Assembly: GCA_003956705.1 (NCBI GenBank)
Contig: QZCP01000057.1
Coordinates: 62,001 to 126,000 of the forward strand
Reading direction: 5' to 3'
Length of the DNA: 64,000 nucleotides
From: Brevipalpus yothersi
Lineage: Eukaryota > Arthropoda > Arachnida > Trombidiformes > Tenuipalpidae
The notes beneath the pieces are model-generated. The model saw nothing but the letters and a program-made list of their open reading frames with translations. It made no database searches and was not told the origin of the DNA. This document shows, piece after piece, positions 1 to 9,446 of this stretch. Within the stretch, counting starts at the first letter, position 1, and each line of letters opens with the position of its first letter. The position numbers and the translations under genes were made by a program.

Positions 1-2680
1 CAACTTCCAACCATGTACGATCTTCTTGATACTTGTACTTTATATTAAGGAGATGATCGAAGAGGGAGTCCGGAAAGGAAGTGCTGTTCACCTCCAAAAT
101 TGAAGAGGATTTTGACAGAATTGGCTTTGAGTAAAGGATAGTCGGGAGGGATGTTTCGTATGAAGAAAGGTTGATCTTTGGAATTAACGAATTATCATTA
201 CAAGCGTCCTTAAATGATTTTTCCATAATCATTTTTGGGGGGTGAGAGGCGAGTAGGTCTAATAGATCTTTTCCTCTTTTTGAAGAACAAGTATTGGAGA
301 TTGTTGAGATGATCTCTTCACATCTTTCAGTTATCTTTCGGTCATTTGTGGAAAAAGGAAAACAGAAAGGAGCGAAATAGCGGATTATTGAGTTACATGA
401 GCATTCATAGATGTATGGGAGCGCTTTAATTGGGCAATCAATTAGGACTCGACTTTTCCGCTTGAGTAGTGTGTTTCTCATATCCAATTGTCTGAGAAGA
501 GAATAATTGTGTCTATTTTGTTTCCCTTGGAAGATATGGATGCCCAAAAATTTTATGTAATCATTTACGTCTAGGAAATTATTCATCATGGTATTATCAC
601 TGATAATTAGGTTCTTGCATTTGTCAGGGTTGAGACGAAGGCCGGATGGGACTAGAAGCCTGTTTATCTCAGTCTCTACTGAATCGGTGATGTACTTGAA
701 GAAATCCATGCATTTTTCAAACGATGATCCTACTTTAAATGCTTGAGATACAATTAATATGTCATCTGCAAACTTGAAAGTGTTGAAGTTTGCTCCATTT
801 ATCATATCTATATGAACATTTCTAGTTGCTGCATTGAAGAGAACAGGTGAGGTGGTGCTACCCTGAAAGGAGCCTTTTTTGTAACTTTTAAACCGGTATT
901 TCCCCGACTCCTCTAGGATTTCGCTTTTCCTATTTTTGAGTAGAAATTCCAACAAATTTATCAAATTCCAGGGAATACCTTTTTCTTTCAATCCAAGTAG
1001 GGCTTCATCGATATTAAAATTCTCGAAGGCGTCCTTGATGTCTAATGAGTTTATAATTATGAATTGCGATGTTTTATTTTTGATTTCCCATAATTTATTT
1101 GCCAGGAGAACTAGAACATCCCTTGGGCCAGAATTAGGCTTGAATGCGTATTGATGTGGGAAGGAGAGTGCATCTGGGTATCTTTTCATGATAATGTAAC
1201 AAATAATATCAACCGCTCTTAGAAAAGGATGCGAAATTGCGATTGGTCGGACTCTTTTTCCGTCTTCTTTTTCGATGAGAGTTATCTTACTTCTTATATA
1301 ATTACATGGAAATATACCATCTGAAATTACTCTCTCAAACATCAGTCTAACATTATTATCAAATTCCAAGAAATATGAGAATATTTTTCCGGTCATATAA
1401 GTATCATATCGACAGACTTTTCTCCTCATTATCTTACAGAGAGTATCCCATTCGGGTTCTGAGAGGGGGGGAATAAGCTCGTCTGGGCATCTGAAATATG
1501 TTTGAGAGTATGCATTATTGTTTTTTGGACTATCATTGAATTGTTCAATAAAATTTGTTTTTGAGTCTAGAATGCATTTTTCATCTGTCCTCATAAAATC
1601 TGTCTTGATCTTATTCCAATCTTTTCCTAAGACTCTCTCTGCAATCCTCCAAACTTCGAAATTTTTTGCTCTTTCTTTCAATACTTGATTTCTTCTCACA
1701 CGTTTATTCTCGGAGTGTATGGCTAAATTACATTTTTCCAGGCGATGTGTTAGAATTGTGAACTTGGTATATTTTTGTAAGTTATTTATTTTCAGACTCT
1801 TCAATTTCCTCCTAATGATCTTCCTTTCTTCACATAACTTTTGGAACCCACTTTTTCTCCCCTTCCTATCAATTTCACATTTACTTGCAATGTTTGTCAC
1901 ATGAGCATCTAGGGAAAAGATTTCTTCAAGAATGTTGACTGATTTAAGTACGAAGGGGTGAGAGATGACCAGTTTTTGCAATTTGTTGTAGCTGAAACTG
2001 TAGACTTTATCTTGCTGGGTTTTGAAATCAAAGGTGACGAACAACATCTTGTGATCAGAGTGAATGATTGGCAAGATTTGTGATCCCTGGATTTTTCTGT
2101 TTCTTGAACATAAAGCAACATCCAGCCAGAACCTTGATCCAGGGATTGAGTTGGAGAATGTCCAATTATCTTTGTTTGGCGAGAAAACACTTTTTAAATT
2201 GTAATCCGATATGATTTTTATAAGATCATTTGCGTTGTTTCGACTTTCATTCATGCTCCAGATAGCATGCTCAGTGTTGAAATCTCCAATAATATAAAGA
2301 TCATGGCCTTGTAAGCATTCTTTGATTATTTTTTCGAGGATTTTTGGAAGGTCTTTTTCTTTTGGAATCCATGGTCGCCAATAGATTTCTATAACACCAA
2401 CCTGTCTCCCATTTGATTTGTTTGAGATAGCTAATATGTTGAAATCTGAAGGTTGTGCGATAATTTTCCAATTTTCACTGCACAAGAAGGCCACATCATT
2501 GTTTATGAAACAGGAAGTATTTGGAAGCATGGAATAACTATCACCACAAAAGGAAGATGGGATTTCACAAAATCCTGCACAGAAAAAACTGGAATTTTTG
2601 TCTATTATATTTGAAAGGGCATTAGACAAAGCTATCGGGGTCTTTCTGAGGTTGGAATGGAAAATTGAGAATAGGGACAT
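1..2680 (-). CDS. Retroelement ORF2: APE endonuclease-reverse transcriptase (partial, runs off left edge)
   Basis: I read this frame codon by codon and found no stop or frameshift over about 893 codons. The N-terminal part is an APE-like endonuclease: a FCEIP segment near residue 40 (probable catalytic Glu), YIIGDFN near residue 132 and HSDHKM near residue 207. The reverse transcriptase follows, with RPIAISHPFLRAVD and SLDIKDAF (first catalytic Asp), then KGSFQGSTTSP near 603 and KFADDILIV near 637 (second and third Asp). The product would nick target DNA and copy the element RNA by target-primed reverse transcription. ATG 2680-2678 begins one base after the stop of ORF E. The C-terminus is not in the window. 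The precise LINE clade cannot be named from motifs alone. Confidence 0.9.
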   Translation of the reverse strand, partial: MSLFSIFHSNLRKTPIALSNALSNIIDKNSSFFCAGFCEIPSSFCGDSYSMLPNTSCFINNDVAFLCSENWKIIAQPSDFNILAISNKSNGRQVGVIEIYWRPWIPKEKDLPKILEKIIKECLQGHDLYIIGDFNTEHAIWSMNESRNNANDLIKIISDYNLKSVFSPNKDNWTFSNSIPGSRFWLDVALCSRNRKIQGSQILPIIHSDHKMLFVTFDFKTQQDKVYSFSYNKLQKLVISHPFVLKSVNILEEIFSLDAHVTNIASKCEIDRKGRKSGFQKLCEERKIIRRKLKSLKINNLQKYTKFTILTHRLEKCNLAIHSENKRVRRNQVLKERAKNFEVWRIAERVLGKDWNKIKTDFMRTDEKCILDSKTNFIEQFNDSPKNNNAYSQTYFRCPDELIPPLSEPEWDTLCKIMRRKVCRYDTYMTGKIFSYFLEFDNNVRLMFERVISDGIFPCNYIRSKITLIEKEDGKRVRPIAISHPFLRAVDIICYIIMKRYPDALSFPHQYAFKPNSGPRDVLVLLANKLWEIKNKTSQFIIINSLDIKDAFENFNIDEALLGLKEKGIPWNLINLLEFLLKNRKSEILEESGKYRFKSYKKGSFQGSTTSPVLFNAATRNVHIDMINGANFNTFKFADDILIVSQAFKVGSSFEKCMDFFKYITDSVETEINRLLVPSGLRLNPDKCKNLIISDNTMMNNFLDVNDYIKFLGIHIFQGKQNRHNYSLLRQLDMRNTLLKRKSRVLIDCPIKALPYIYECSCNSIIRYFAPFCFPFSTNDRKITERCEEIISTISNTCSSKRGKDLLDLLASHPPKMIMEKSFKDACNDNSLIPKINLSSYETSLPTILYSKPILSKSSSILEVNSTSFPDSLFDHLLNIKYKYQEDRTWLEV

Positions 2681-2681
2681 G

Positions 2682-3149
2682 TTAGGGTTGCATAGAATCA
2701 GATAGATAATAAGGATTATCTAATTCATTTTGACTGCACTCATTTTTGAAGATCGAAATGATGACACATTCTGCATCTGTTAGATGGTCTTGAAAAATTT
2801 CAAGAGAATGAGAGAAAGCCCCGCATAGAACGCACTTATATACAAATCTGTCAGGGTGTCCAACATGGATTGTCTCATAAAGTAGGTTCATGGGAACCAG
2901 CCAGGCCCAATTTACAAAACAGAGAATAGTCCATTTAAATTCAAGAATTTCAGATGAATTTTCGCGAAGCATTCGTGTGATATTTTCGTTTGTAATGAAA
3001 TACACTTCGAACGATATATTTTCAAGAACCTCATATATTCTAGCCACCTCTGAACTCAAAAGTAGATGATTCTGGAGGGTACAATAGAAAAGAAGATCAC
3101 TATCATTGATTGTTTCCATAATTTTTAAGGAATAATGATTATTTTTCAT
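2682..3149 (-). CDS. Retroelement ORF E: C2HC-finger protein, 155 aa
   Basis: Small ORF directly upstream of the EN-RT ORF. Its stop TAA (2684-2682) is separated from the EN-RT ATG by one base. The finger YKCVLCGAF...H-LTDAE-C fits C-X2-C-X12-H-X5-C exactly, as in ORFs A-D. The N-terminal half has tryptophans (KWTILCFVNWAW) that match the position of the IWF segment in A and B. By analogy with ORF1 proteins of other LINEs it probably binds element RNA or nucleic acid, but no CCHC knuckle (C-X2-C-X4-H-X4-C) or RRM is visible, so the role is inferred. It is separated from ORF D by a 549-nt pyrimidine-rich stretch (minus-strand sense). Confidence 0.75.
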   Translation of the reverse strand: MKNNHYSLKIMETINDSDLLFYCTLQNHLLLSSEVARIYEVLENISFEVYFITNENITRMLRENSSEILEFKWTILCFVNWAWLVPMNLLYETIHVGHPDRFVYKCVLCGAFSHSLEIFQDHLTDAECVIISIFKNECSQNELDNPYYLSDSMQP

Positions 3150-3298
3150 GATATGTCAGGCAAAATATATATTTACTATTTGGACGATGATCATCGTCAT
3201 TTTCCTATCATCATCCCATTGTCATCCATGGCATTATTTAATTCATTAAATTTGAATTAAAAAAAATTTTTGATAGTTATTTGATATATATATTTTGG

Positions 3299-3600
3299 GA
3301 AAGAGGGCCGAAATATACTAGTGAAAAGGAGAGAAAAAGGAAGAGGAAAGGAAAAAGAGGAGAAAAAGAAGAAGAAAAAGAAGAAGATAAGGGAGAGAGA
3401 GAAGAAGAAGGGAAAGAAAGAGAAAGAGAGAAAGAAAAAGGAAAGAAAAGAAAAGAGAAAAAATAGATAAGAAGAAAAAGAGAGAGAGAGAAAGAAAGAG
3501 AGAGAGAAAGAAGAAAGTAAGGAAGAGAGGAGAAGGAAAAGAAAAGAAGAGAGAAAAGAAAGAGAAGAAAAAAAAAATCAGGAGAGAAAGGAGTTAATAT
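3299..3600 (+). repeat. Purine-rich (GA/AAG) low-complexity tract
   Basis: About 300 bp almost entirely of A and G on the plus strand, so a polypyrimidine run in the sense of the retroelement RNA. It sits inside the only long gap (3150-3698) between the element's ORFs. Open frames on both strands (3277-3726 minus, 3281-3466 plus) are products of this composition, not genes. It may be an internal spacer of the element, a site for internal initiation, or an expanded simple repeat. Confidence 0.85.
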
Positions 3601-3698
3601 GGAAAAAGGATAAAGAAAAGAAAATTTTTTCCAAGAATATTTATTTATCGAAAGGATTAAAAATTTACGGACACCAACTGGAAAGGTATAAATATAAT

Positions 3699-4058
3699 TT
3701 AACGAAGGCAAGGAATCACAAGACATTTTCCCTGTATAATATGATCTCTGCTCATTGCAAGATTAGTAAAGGAATTACAACAAATGGGGCAAAGGTAGTG
3801 GATAGAGTTGTTCTGAACATATCTGGTGAAGAAAGTGTCAGGATTTAGAAGCCAGATTTTTTCCTTTGAATAAATTGGTATACCCGATGGAGCCAAAATG
3901 GTCCAAATTTCAATTAGAAATGTGAGGTCAGTTATATCAACTTTGTAAGAAGAAAGAATAGAATTTTCCCGTATTTTTAATATAGTATTATGTGGAACTT
4001 TTGTACGTTTCTCCAGAACTCTCTGTTGGAGATTCATCCACTTGAAAGTTCGGGGCAT
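3699..4058 (-). CDS. Retroelement ORF D: C2HC-finger protein, 119 aa
   Basis: Fourth ORF of the series and the shortest. ATG 4058-4056 is 18 nt after the stop of ORF C. The C-terminal finger YLCPICCNSF...RD-H-IIQGK-C obeys C-X2-C-X12-H-X5-C. The protein ends eight residues after the finger, whereas A, B, C and E have tails of about 25-35 residues, so D may be C-terminally shortened. It is otherwise rich in Ile, Leu and aromatics like its neighbours. Function is unknown; a nucleic-acid-binding ORF1-type role is inferred from context. Confidence 0.7.
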   Translation of the reverse strand: MPRTFKWMNLQQRVLEKRTKVPHNTILKIRENSILSSYKVDITDLTFLIEIWTILAPSGIPIYSKEKIWLLNPDTFFTRYVQNNSIHYLCPICCNSFTNLAMSRDHIIQGKCLVIPCLR

Positions 4059-4076
4059 TATTGTGAGTATGTGTTT

Positions 4077-4517
4077 TCAGATATTCGCACGAGCTACAGC
4101 CAGGTTCAAAGTACGGTCCTTAATGAAATATATGATAAGATTATCATCCACGAAGGGGCATATCATTAGACAATTTGCATGATAAAAATGGTTTTTGAAT
4201 GTATGTTTTTGTAGGAACATTTGTCTGCAAAATGAACAAATGAAACAGTGAGGATTATCCGATGGGCCGATGAAAGCGAATATCTTATCAAATTTGAGGA
4301 AATATAAGCATTCATCGAAGTATAGCACTATATAGTTCGCGTTAAAAGGTTCAAAGAATATCGAGATTGAACTGTAAAACGATGGAATTTCATCTGAGCG
4401 AATTTTGAAATCGCACTGTTTTGTCGCAACCTCAATGATACGTTCTCTTTCGAGAGGAGATAATATATACCGTATACTATTAGCATGTATTTGCAATGCT
4501 TGGTGGCTGATGAACAT
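4077..4517 (-). CDS. Retroelement ORF C: C2HC-finger protein, 146 aa
   Basis: Third ORF. ATG 4517-4515 starts six bases after the TGA of ORF B. The finger FICSFCRQMF...KN-H-FYHAN-C fits C-X2-C-X12-H-X5-C. The N-terminus contains HQALQIHANSIRYIL and a charged stretch (LERERIIEVATKQ), followed by a hydrophobic, aromatic middle like the other four. It shares little identity with its paralogues beyond the finger and overall layout, so the duplication is old or diverged quickly, yet the frame has stayed open. Confidence 0.72.
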   Translation of the reverse strand: MFISHQALQIHANSIRYILSPLERERIIEVATKQCDFKIRSDEIPSFYSSISIFFEPFNANYIVLYFDECLYFLKFDKIFAFIGPSDNPHCFICSFCRQMFLQKHTFKNHFYHANCLMICPFVDDNLIIYFIKDRTLNLAVARANI

Positions 4518-4523
4518 TTCCTC

Positions 4524-4955
4524 TCAGTTGTCTTTCAAATTATGCGATCGCGGATCCAGGATTTCCGAGGTGCAGCTTGTATCACTTGTGATGATCACGA
4601 TTTCACACTCATTCGAGGCAAAATGACTATATAGAAGTTTTTCTTTTTTGAATTTAGCAAAACATATGCCACACTTGAAAAAAGTCGATGATCGTTTGTT
4701 CCAAGTCGATTTTTCTTGAATTATTAGGTAGAAAGGATCGCAGAACCAAATGTTAAATTCCCACAGGAAAGGGATGAGAGGGTGATAGAGCAGTTCCTCT
4801 ATGAAATCACCACAAATTTTTTCCGAGTTTGCGATTTCGACTTTATGGCGGGCGTTTTCGTTCAGGAATTCAACAAGAGCCTCCTTTGATCTTTGAGTCC
4901 AAATTTTTTGTTGAAAAGAACACCACTTGTAGAGCGCAGAAAGAGGTAGTTCCAT
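4524..4955 (-). CDS. Retroelement ORF B: C2HC-finger protein, 143 aa
   Basis: Second ORF. Its first in-frame ATG (4955-4953) overlaps the last base of the TGA of ORF A, giving TGATG, the classic stop-start arrangement for coupled re-initiation. A longer non-ATG start (GTG, 4973) exists, but the ATG is preferred. Segments LWEFNIWFCDPFYL and FFKCGICFAKF...YS-H-FASNE-C match the same order in ORF A (FDYSIWFCY, LFYKCKICSSLF). The finger is C-X2-C-X12-H-X5-C. A and B are the most similar pair. Confidence 0.75.
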   Translation of the reverse strand: MELPLSALYKWCSFQQKIWTQRSKEALVEFLNENARHKVEIANSEKICGDFIEELLYHPLIPFLWEFNIWFCDPFYLIIQEKSTWNKRSSTFFKCGICFAKFKKEKLLYSHFASNECEIVIITSDTSCTSEILDPRSHNLKDN

Positions 4956-5452
4956 CAAAAATTGTTTAAGCACAATTCTTCAGGGTGTTCCAGTTCTTTT
5001 TGGAAGGAGGTTGAATCACAAATCAAAGGTACGAAGCACTCAGTATTCGTAAAATGTTTTTTGAAAAGCTCATAATCTTTAAAAAGGCTCGAGCAAATTT
5101 TACACTTATAGAATAGTCTGCAAGTATACTGATAGGTTAGGAGACGAGTCGTATAACAAAACCAAATTGAATAATCAAATATGAGCGGGATGCATGCGAT
5201 TCTGCGAAAATTTGTTAGAACTCGATCTATATTGAAATTTGCGTTACGGGTATGCGTTAGGTTTATTCGAGAGTGACAAAGATTTTTTAATTTATCCCGA
5301 ATTTCTGTGTAAATATCGACATCAGATAGCATGAATTTTGTATGGCAATAAGTAATTAATTCATTTATAGAAACATTCATATTACATTTTTTAATGTCAT
5401 ATGTTGTTGTAACTTCATCACTTCTGATGTTGATCATCATCTGACTATTCAT
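4955..5452 (-). CDS. Retroelement ORF A: C2HC-finger protein, 165 aa (first ORF)
   Basis: First ORF of the element. ATG 5452-5450 is preferred to a TTG at 5458. The C-terminal third contains IWFCYTTRLL, then the finger YKCKICSSLF...KK-H-FTNTE-C (C-X2-C-X12-H-X5-C) and a tail. The N-terminal part has basic clusters (RDKLKNLCHSRINLTHTR) compatible with nucleic-acid binding. Its stop overlaps the start of ORF B. Its start lies about 260 bp from the divergent Rpn6 gene, so the element's 5' end and promoter must lie in that short interval. Confidence 0.75.
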   Translation of the reverse strand: MNSQMMINIRSDEVTTTYDIKKCNMNVSINELITYCHTKFMLSDVDIYTEIRDKLKNLCHSRINLTHTRNANFNIDRVLTNFRRIACIPLIFDYSIWFCYTTRLLTYQYTCRLFYKCKICSSLFKDYELFKKHFTNTECFVPLICDSTSFQKELEHPEELCLNNF

Positions 5453-5714
5453 GGTCAACGGAATTCATCATCATCATCATCAGTTGATACGTTACTATGA
5501 CAACGTTGCAGTACCATCTGGTGGTATGATTAGGAAACTAAAATGTATCATTTTTTTTATGAGCTGCTGAGTCACAGTGAAAGAAAAGTGATTTAAAAGA
5601 ATTGTGTAAGTAAGTAAATTTTCCTGAACACATGTGCTGATTGATGATTAATTTTGTTCATTATTTTGATAGATTATAGCGTAAACACACAGTGATATAT
5701 AAAGAGTGATCATC
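5453..5714. promoter_or_regulatory. Short divergent intergenic region between the retroelement and Rpn6
   Basis: 262 bp hold both the 5' end of the minus-strand retroelement and the 5'UTR and promoter of the plus-strand proteasome gene. A (CAT)n-like run lies at 5464-5482. No TATA box is evident. The spacing suggests either insertion next to the Rpn6 promoter or shared promoter activity. Confidence 0.4.
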
Positions 5715-7195
5715 ATGGTTCAATTGGACACGATTGATCTTAATTTTGATCTTGATATTGCTCGTGATGAGGAGACAATACGAGCACGAGAACAGTCTAT
5801 CTTGGACTTGGGTCAACAATTATATAAGGATGGCAAAGCGAAAGGTAAGTGTTGTTGTTGACAGTTTGTATGTGATAGCCGGTTAATTGATGAGATAGAT
5901 TTGAGATTTGAATGATATAAATTGAAGTTATCAGCTTTTGTGCTAATGGTGTTATTTTCATTCTTCTTGTTGCCTATTTTTGATTGTCAGAACTTGCCAC
6001 TCTTATACAAAAGATTCGTCCCTTCTTGACGTACATTGGAAAAGCGAAGGCTGCTAAATTGGTTCGTCAATTGGTCGATCTGTTCTTAGATATGGAAAAT
6101 GGAACTGGAATGGAGAGAGTAGATCTGTGTAATGAAGTCATTCAATGGGCCAAGGAAGATAAGCGAACATTTCTTCGACAATCACTTGAAGCCCGGCTGA
6201 TAGCTTTGTATTATGAAAATAAATTGTATGATGATGCTTTGAAGCTCATCTCATCACTTCTGAAAGAATTGAAAAAATTGGATGACAAAGGATTGTTGGT
6301 TGAAGTTCAACTATTGGAAAGCAAAACTTATCATGCATTAAGTAATTTACCCAAAGCTCGTGCAGCATTGACTTCTGCAAGAACTACGGCCAACGCAATC
6401 TACTGTCCCCCTAAAATGCAAGCCGCTCTGGATCTTCAGTCAGGAATTCTTCACGCTGCGGATGAAAGAGACTTCAAAACTGCTTTCTCCTACTTCTATG
6501 AAGCTTTCGAGGGCTACGATTCAGTCGATAGTCCGAAAGCAGTAACTGCTCTCAAGTACATGTTACTCTCCAAAATTATGCTTAAACAGTAAGTTTGTGA
6601 AGACAACTCAATTCGTTTATTGTTTGACTAACACTGTTCCTTTCATTCAGACCTGAAGATGTCCAATCTGTAACGGTTGGAAAACTAGCCCTTAAATATG
6701 CCGGTCCCAACATCGAAGCCATGAAAGCGATTGCTAGAGCCAGTGCAAACAGATCTCTGCATGATTTTCAAGAAGCTATCAAACAATTTCAAACTGAACT
6801 CTATGATGATCCAATCATTAGGGCTCATTTTGATACCCTCTACGATAATATGCTGGAACAAAATCTGTGCAGAATTATTGAGCCTTACTCTCGAGCCCAG
6901 GTAGATATTCTCATGAGTTTCCCTGATGAACGAATATTGAATCTTTCCTTCCTCTCCATTTCAGGTTGATCATATAGCAAAAGTTATTGCATTGCCTAAA
7001 GACACTGTCGAGAAGAAACTATCACAAATGATATTGGACAAGCGTTTCAGTGGTATTCTTGATCAAGGTGAAGGAGTTCTCATCATTTTTGAAGACGTTA
7101 CTACAGATAAAGTTTATGAAGCATGTCTAGACACGATACAAAATTTGAGTAGAGTTGTTGATTCACTCTATCAAAAAGCTAAAAAATTGTCATAA
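5715..7195 (+). CDS. PSMD11: 26S proteasome non-ATPase regulatory subunit 11 (Rpn6), 4 exons, 402 aa
   Basis: Exons 5715-5844, 5991-6588, 6651-6900 and 6965-7195 join in frame to 402 residues. Rpn6 is a lid subunit of the 19S regulatory particle that bridges lid, base and 20S core. The sequence is very close to animal PSMD11: RTFLRQ-LEARL in the helical-repeat array, the stretches ESKTYHALSNLPKARAAL and TANAIYCPPK, then the C-terminal PCI domain (roughly 220-390) with KLSQMILDK and GILDQGEGVLIIF. The end VVDSLYQKAKKLS matches the family C-terminus. Human PSMD11 is about 422 residues, so this one is near full length. Introns are short (62-146 bp) with canonical splice sites. Confidence 0.97.
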
Positions 7196-9037
7196 TCTTC
7201 TCCATTTCGTATACTTGATACTGAATACTGATCAACTCACCGAATATACTATGTTTTACATATTACCTGGTTTCTAATCTCATCATTTTCATCAGACATT
7301 TGAGTATTGATTTGAGTTCGAAGAGAGTCCCTCGTACGTACTTTACTCTCCTTCATACTCATTGCAATCATCTAGAGGCTATCGTCATGAAACTAGAAGG
7401 TTGCCTGAGAGATGGTGATAAATTTTGGGCTTCATCGTTGCCCAGTTAAGTTTGATGCTTCTCATGAACGATTTCATCTCCTAGGATTCATGATAGAGGT
7501 ATATTGCAAATATTTGAAAGCAAAATATCACCCTCACATCGCACCATTCTCCTAGGAGCAATAGTCAAAACAACAACAATTATACGTGTTGCATAAGAGT
7601 TATGACGAGGAAAATTTAATAAGATTCGGAAAATCAAGGAAGTCGCAGTGTTTAACCCCTATTTGAAGAGAGAAACTTAATCCATTCCGAGCTATTTACT
7701 AGTAAATGCGACCTTTGTACGACCTTTGACCGAATGTATTTAATTTCGCAGCAGCCTCAAAGAATCGATGGTCACATAGAACCTAAAACTGATGACCGTC
7801 TGAATTGCCATAGCATGTTATCCCGCTCCATGTAGCAGTTCTCCTGAATCTCTGTTCACAAATGAACTGAAAATTTTAGTCTCAACGATAATAAGGATTG
7901 CATCTTCCTCATGCAAAGATTGCTAGTTTTTATCTTGGTACTTTTTACCGCTCTTCTGTCCAGGTGAGGGATGTAAGTAATGGAAAGCAAATAATTAATT
8001 GACTCTAGTTCTCAGAAATCATCACAAAAAGAGGGGACAAATATTTTTTGCTTTTTGCTTTCAGGAAAAGAAACAAGAGAAGAAGATCACTCAGCACAAA
8101 AAATTGCAATCAGATTAGCTCGTCAGCTGTTCCCTGAGGTCAGAATGTTGACTTTTCAGGTCCGCAATCATTTCTCATGTGAGGAGAAATATTAACTTCT
8201 AACGAACTCTCTCCTTATCTTCCATCTTCATGTCAACAAGCTGATGTGACTGAAATGTGGTGAAAAAAAACAATCTCAAGAATGGAGTGAAAACAAGCTT
8301 ATCATTACTTGATTATTTTGAGAGCATCTCTCTCTCTCTTTTCTCTTTCAGCTCGATGATCCTAAAAGCAAATTTTTCATCATAACAGTGAAAGGATTCC
8401 AGATAACTGGCAATGAAGGCAACGGATGACCAGCTTCATTGAAGTGAATGTTGGAGGTGATTGCCTTAATCCTCATCGAAATTGAATTTAACCAACTTGA
8501 TCGAACATATAACAGGATTGATTCTCCTATATTTTCGTTGATCAAGAAAATTGAAGTCACCTTTACTGATCATCTCACAAAATTCTCGAAAATTGTTCTA
8601 AATTCAGAGTGATGAGGAGAATACTCTGCCCGATAATTCCATATGAACTGAACGAGAAACAAGCTCATTCGTTTAATGAATGCGTAAACTCAGGAAATCA
8701 GGCCAAATCATATCTCATAGCTAGCTTCTAGATTCTTCCAGAAACTCACATCACCAGAAGAAAAAAAGTTCACCAATACAATTCAGGAGAGAGCGCAATT
8801 GCGATCGATTAAAAGAGTGACGCAACAATCGATCATCGCTTAATCATTGATGAAAATGAGACTGATTCAAAAAAATTTTCATTCCTCGGAGATCGAAAAA
8901 CTCACAAGGGCTCGTTATCGACCATAATCTTCAAACATGTCCACAATTTCAATTGTCAAGTGAAATTCAATGTCCAAGAGAAAGAAAAAAACCATCTTCA
9001 AAGCCCATCGAACCGGCTTTAGAACTTGAGAACTTGA

Positions 9038-9093
<56 letters not shown>

Positions 9094-9166
9094 AAGAACG
9101 ATGAGCATGCCTTAACCAACCCACTGGCTTGTGCAAAGATTGGGTCTTGTCAAGCAAGCTCTGCTC
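7196..9166. other. Intergenic region, no gene recognised
   Basis: About 2 kb between Rpn6 and the fasciclin gene. Only short, non-conserved open frames and a (GA)n run at its right-hand end. The first part presumably carries the Rpn6 3'UTR. I see no RNA gene. Confidence 0.6.
9041..9092. repeat. (GA)n microsatellite
   Basis: About 26 uninterrupted GA units, some 75 bp upstream of the TATA box of the fasciclin gene. In arthropods such tracts near promoters can bind GAGA-type factors; that role here is inference. Confidence 0.95.
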
Positions 9167-9174
9167 ATATAAAA
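9167..9174 (+). promoter_or_regulatory. TATA box of the fasciclin gene
   Basis: The sequence CATATAAAAG lies about 275 bp before the ATG at 9447. Transcription would then start near 9200, leaving a 5'UTR of about 245 bp. A (GA)n tract lies just upstream. Confidence 0.55.
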
Positions 9175-9446
9175 GCTTCTCTCACAATTGAACAAGTAAA
9201 CATTTTCGAATCAAGTATAAGAAGAAGTGTTTCGGAAAGTACTGTGTGTAGTCGAAAAAAAAGTATTCGAGAATACAAAATTTGTTCACATCGTTCACAT
9301 TGAATTGTTGTCGCAAGTGTGCATTGAACTTGAAATTTTTGCCACGATTCAAGCGATTTTTCATTTCAATTGTGTGTTTGTGTGAGTTTGCATCCGTAGT
9401 TTTTCAATAATTGGTGCTTAATCTTTTTAACATCACCATCAGCAAG

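Larger units (their letters stand above)
1..5452 (-). mobile_element. Non-LTR (LINE-type) retroelement with six consecutive ORFs, 3' end outside window
   Basis: On the minus strand six ORFs follow one another: A 5452-4955, B 4955-4524, C 4517-4077, D 4058-3699, E 3149-2682, then an endonuclease-reverse transcriptase ORF from 2680 that is open to base 1. A to E each end in the same C-X2-C-X12-H-X5-C finger, so they look like tandem paralogues of one ORF1-type protein. Junctions are very tight (A/B overlap in TGATG, B/C 6 nt, C/D 18 nt, E/EN-RT TAA-C-ATG), except for 549 nt between D and E. The last ORF has APE-type endonuclease and RT motifs. All frames are open, so the copy is probably young. 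No target-site duplication can be checked because the 3' end lies outside the window. Two adjoining elements, or host genes captured beside a LINE, are less likely readings. Confidence 0.85.

Noticed and set aside
1909..2190. 93-codon minus-strand frame within the endonuclease
   Set aside because: It is a shifted frame of the EN-RT ORF; the true frame has the GDFN and SDH motifs.
3277..3726. Open frames on both strands of the purine-rich tract
   Set aside because: They are composed of Ser/Leu/Phe or Lys/Glu runs from low-complexity DNA; no initiation context or domain.
8915..9303. Overlapping frames across the (GA)n tract
   Set aside because: Arg-Glu and Ser-Leu repeats from the microsatellite; they lie over the fasciclin TATA box and 5'UTR.
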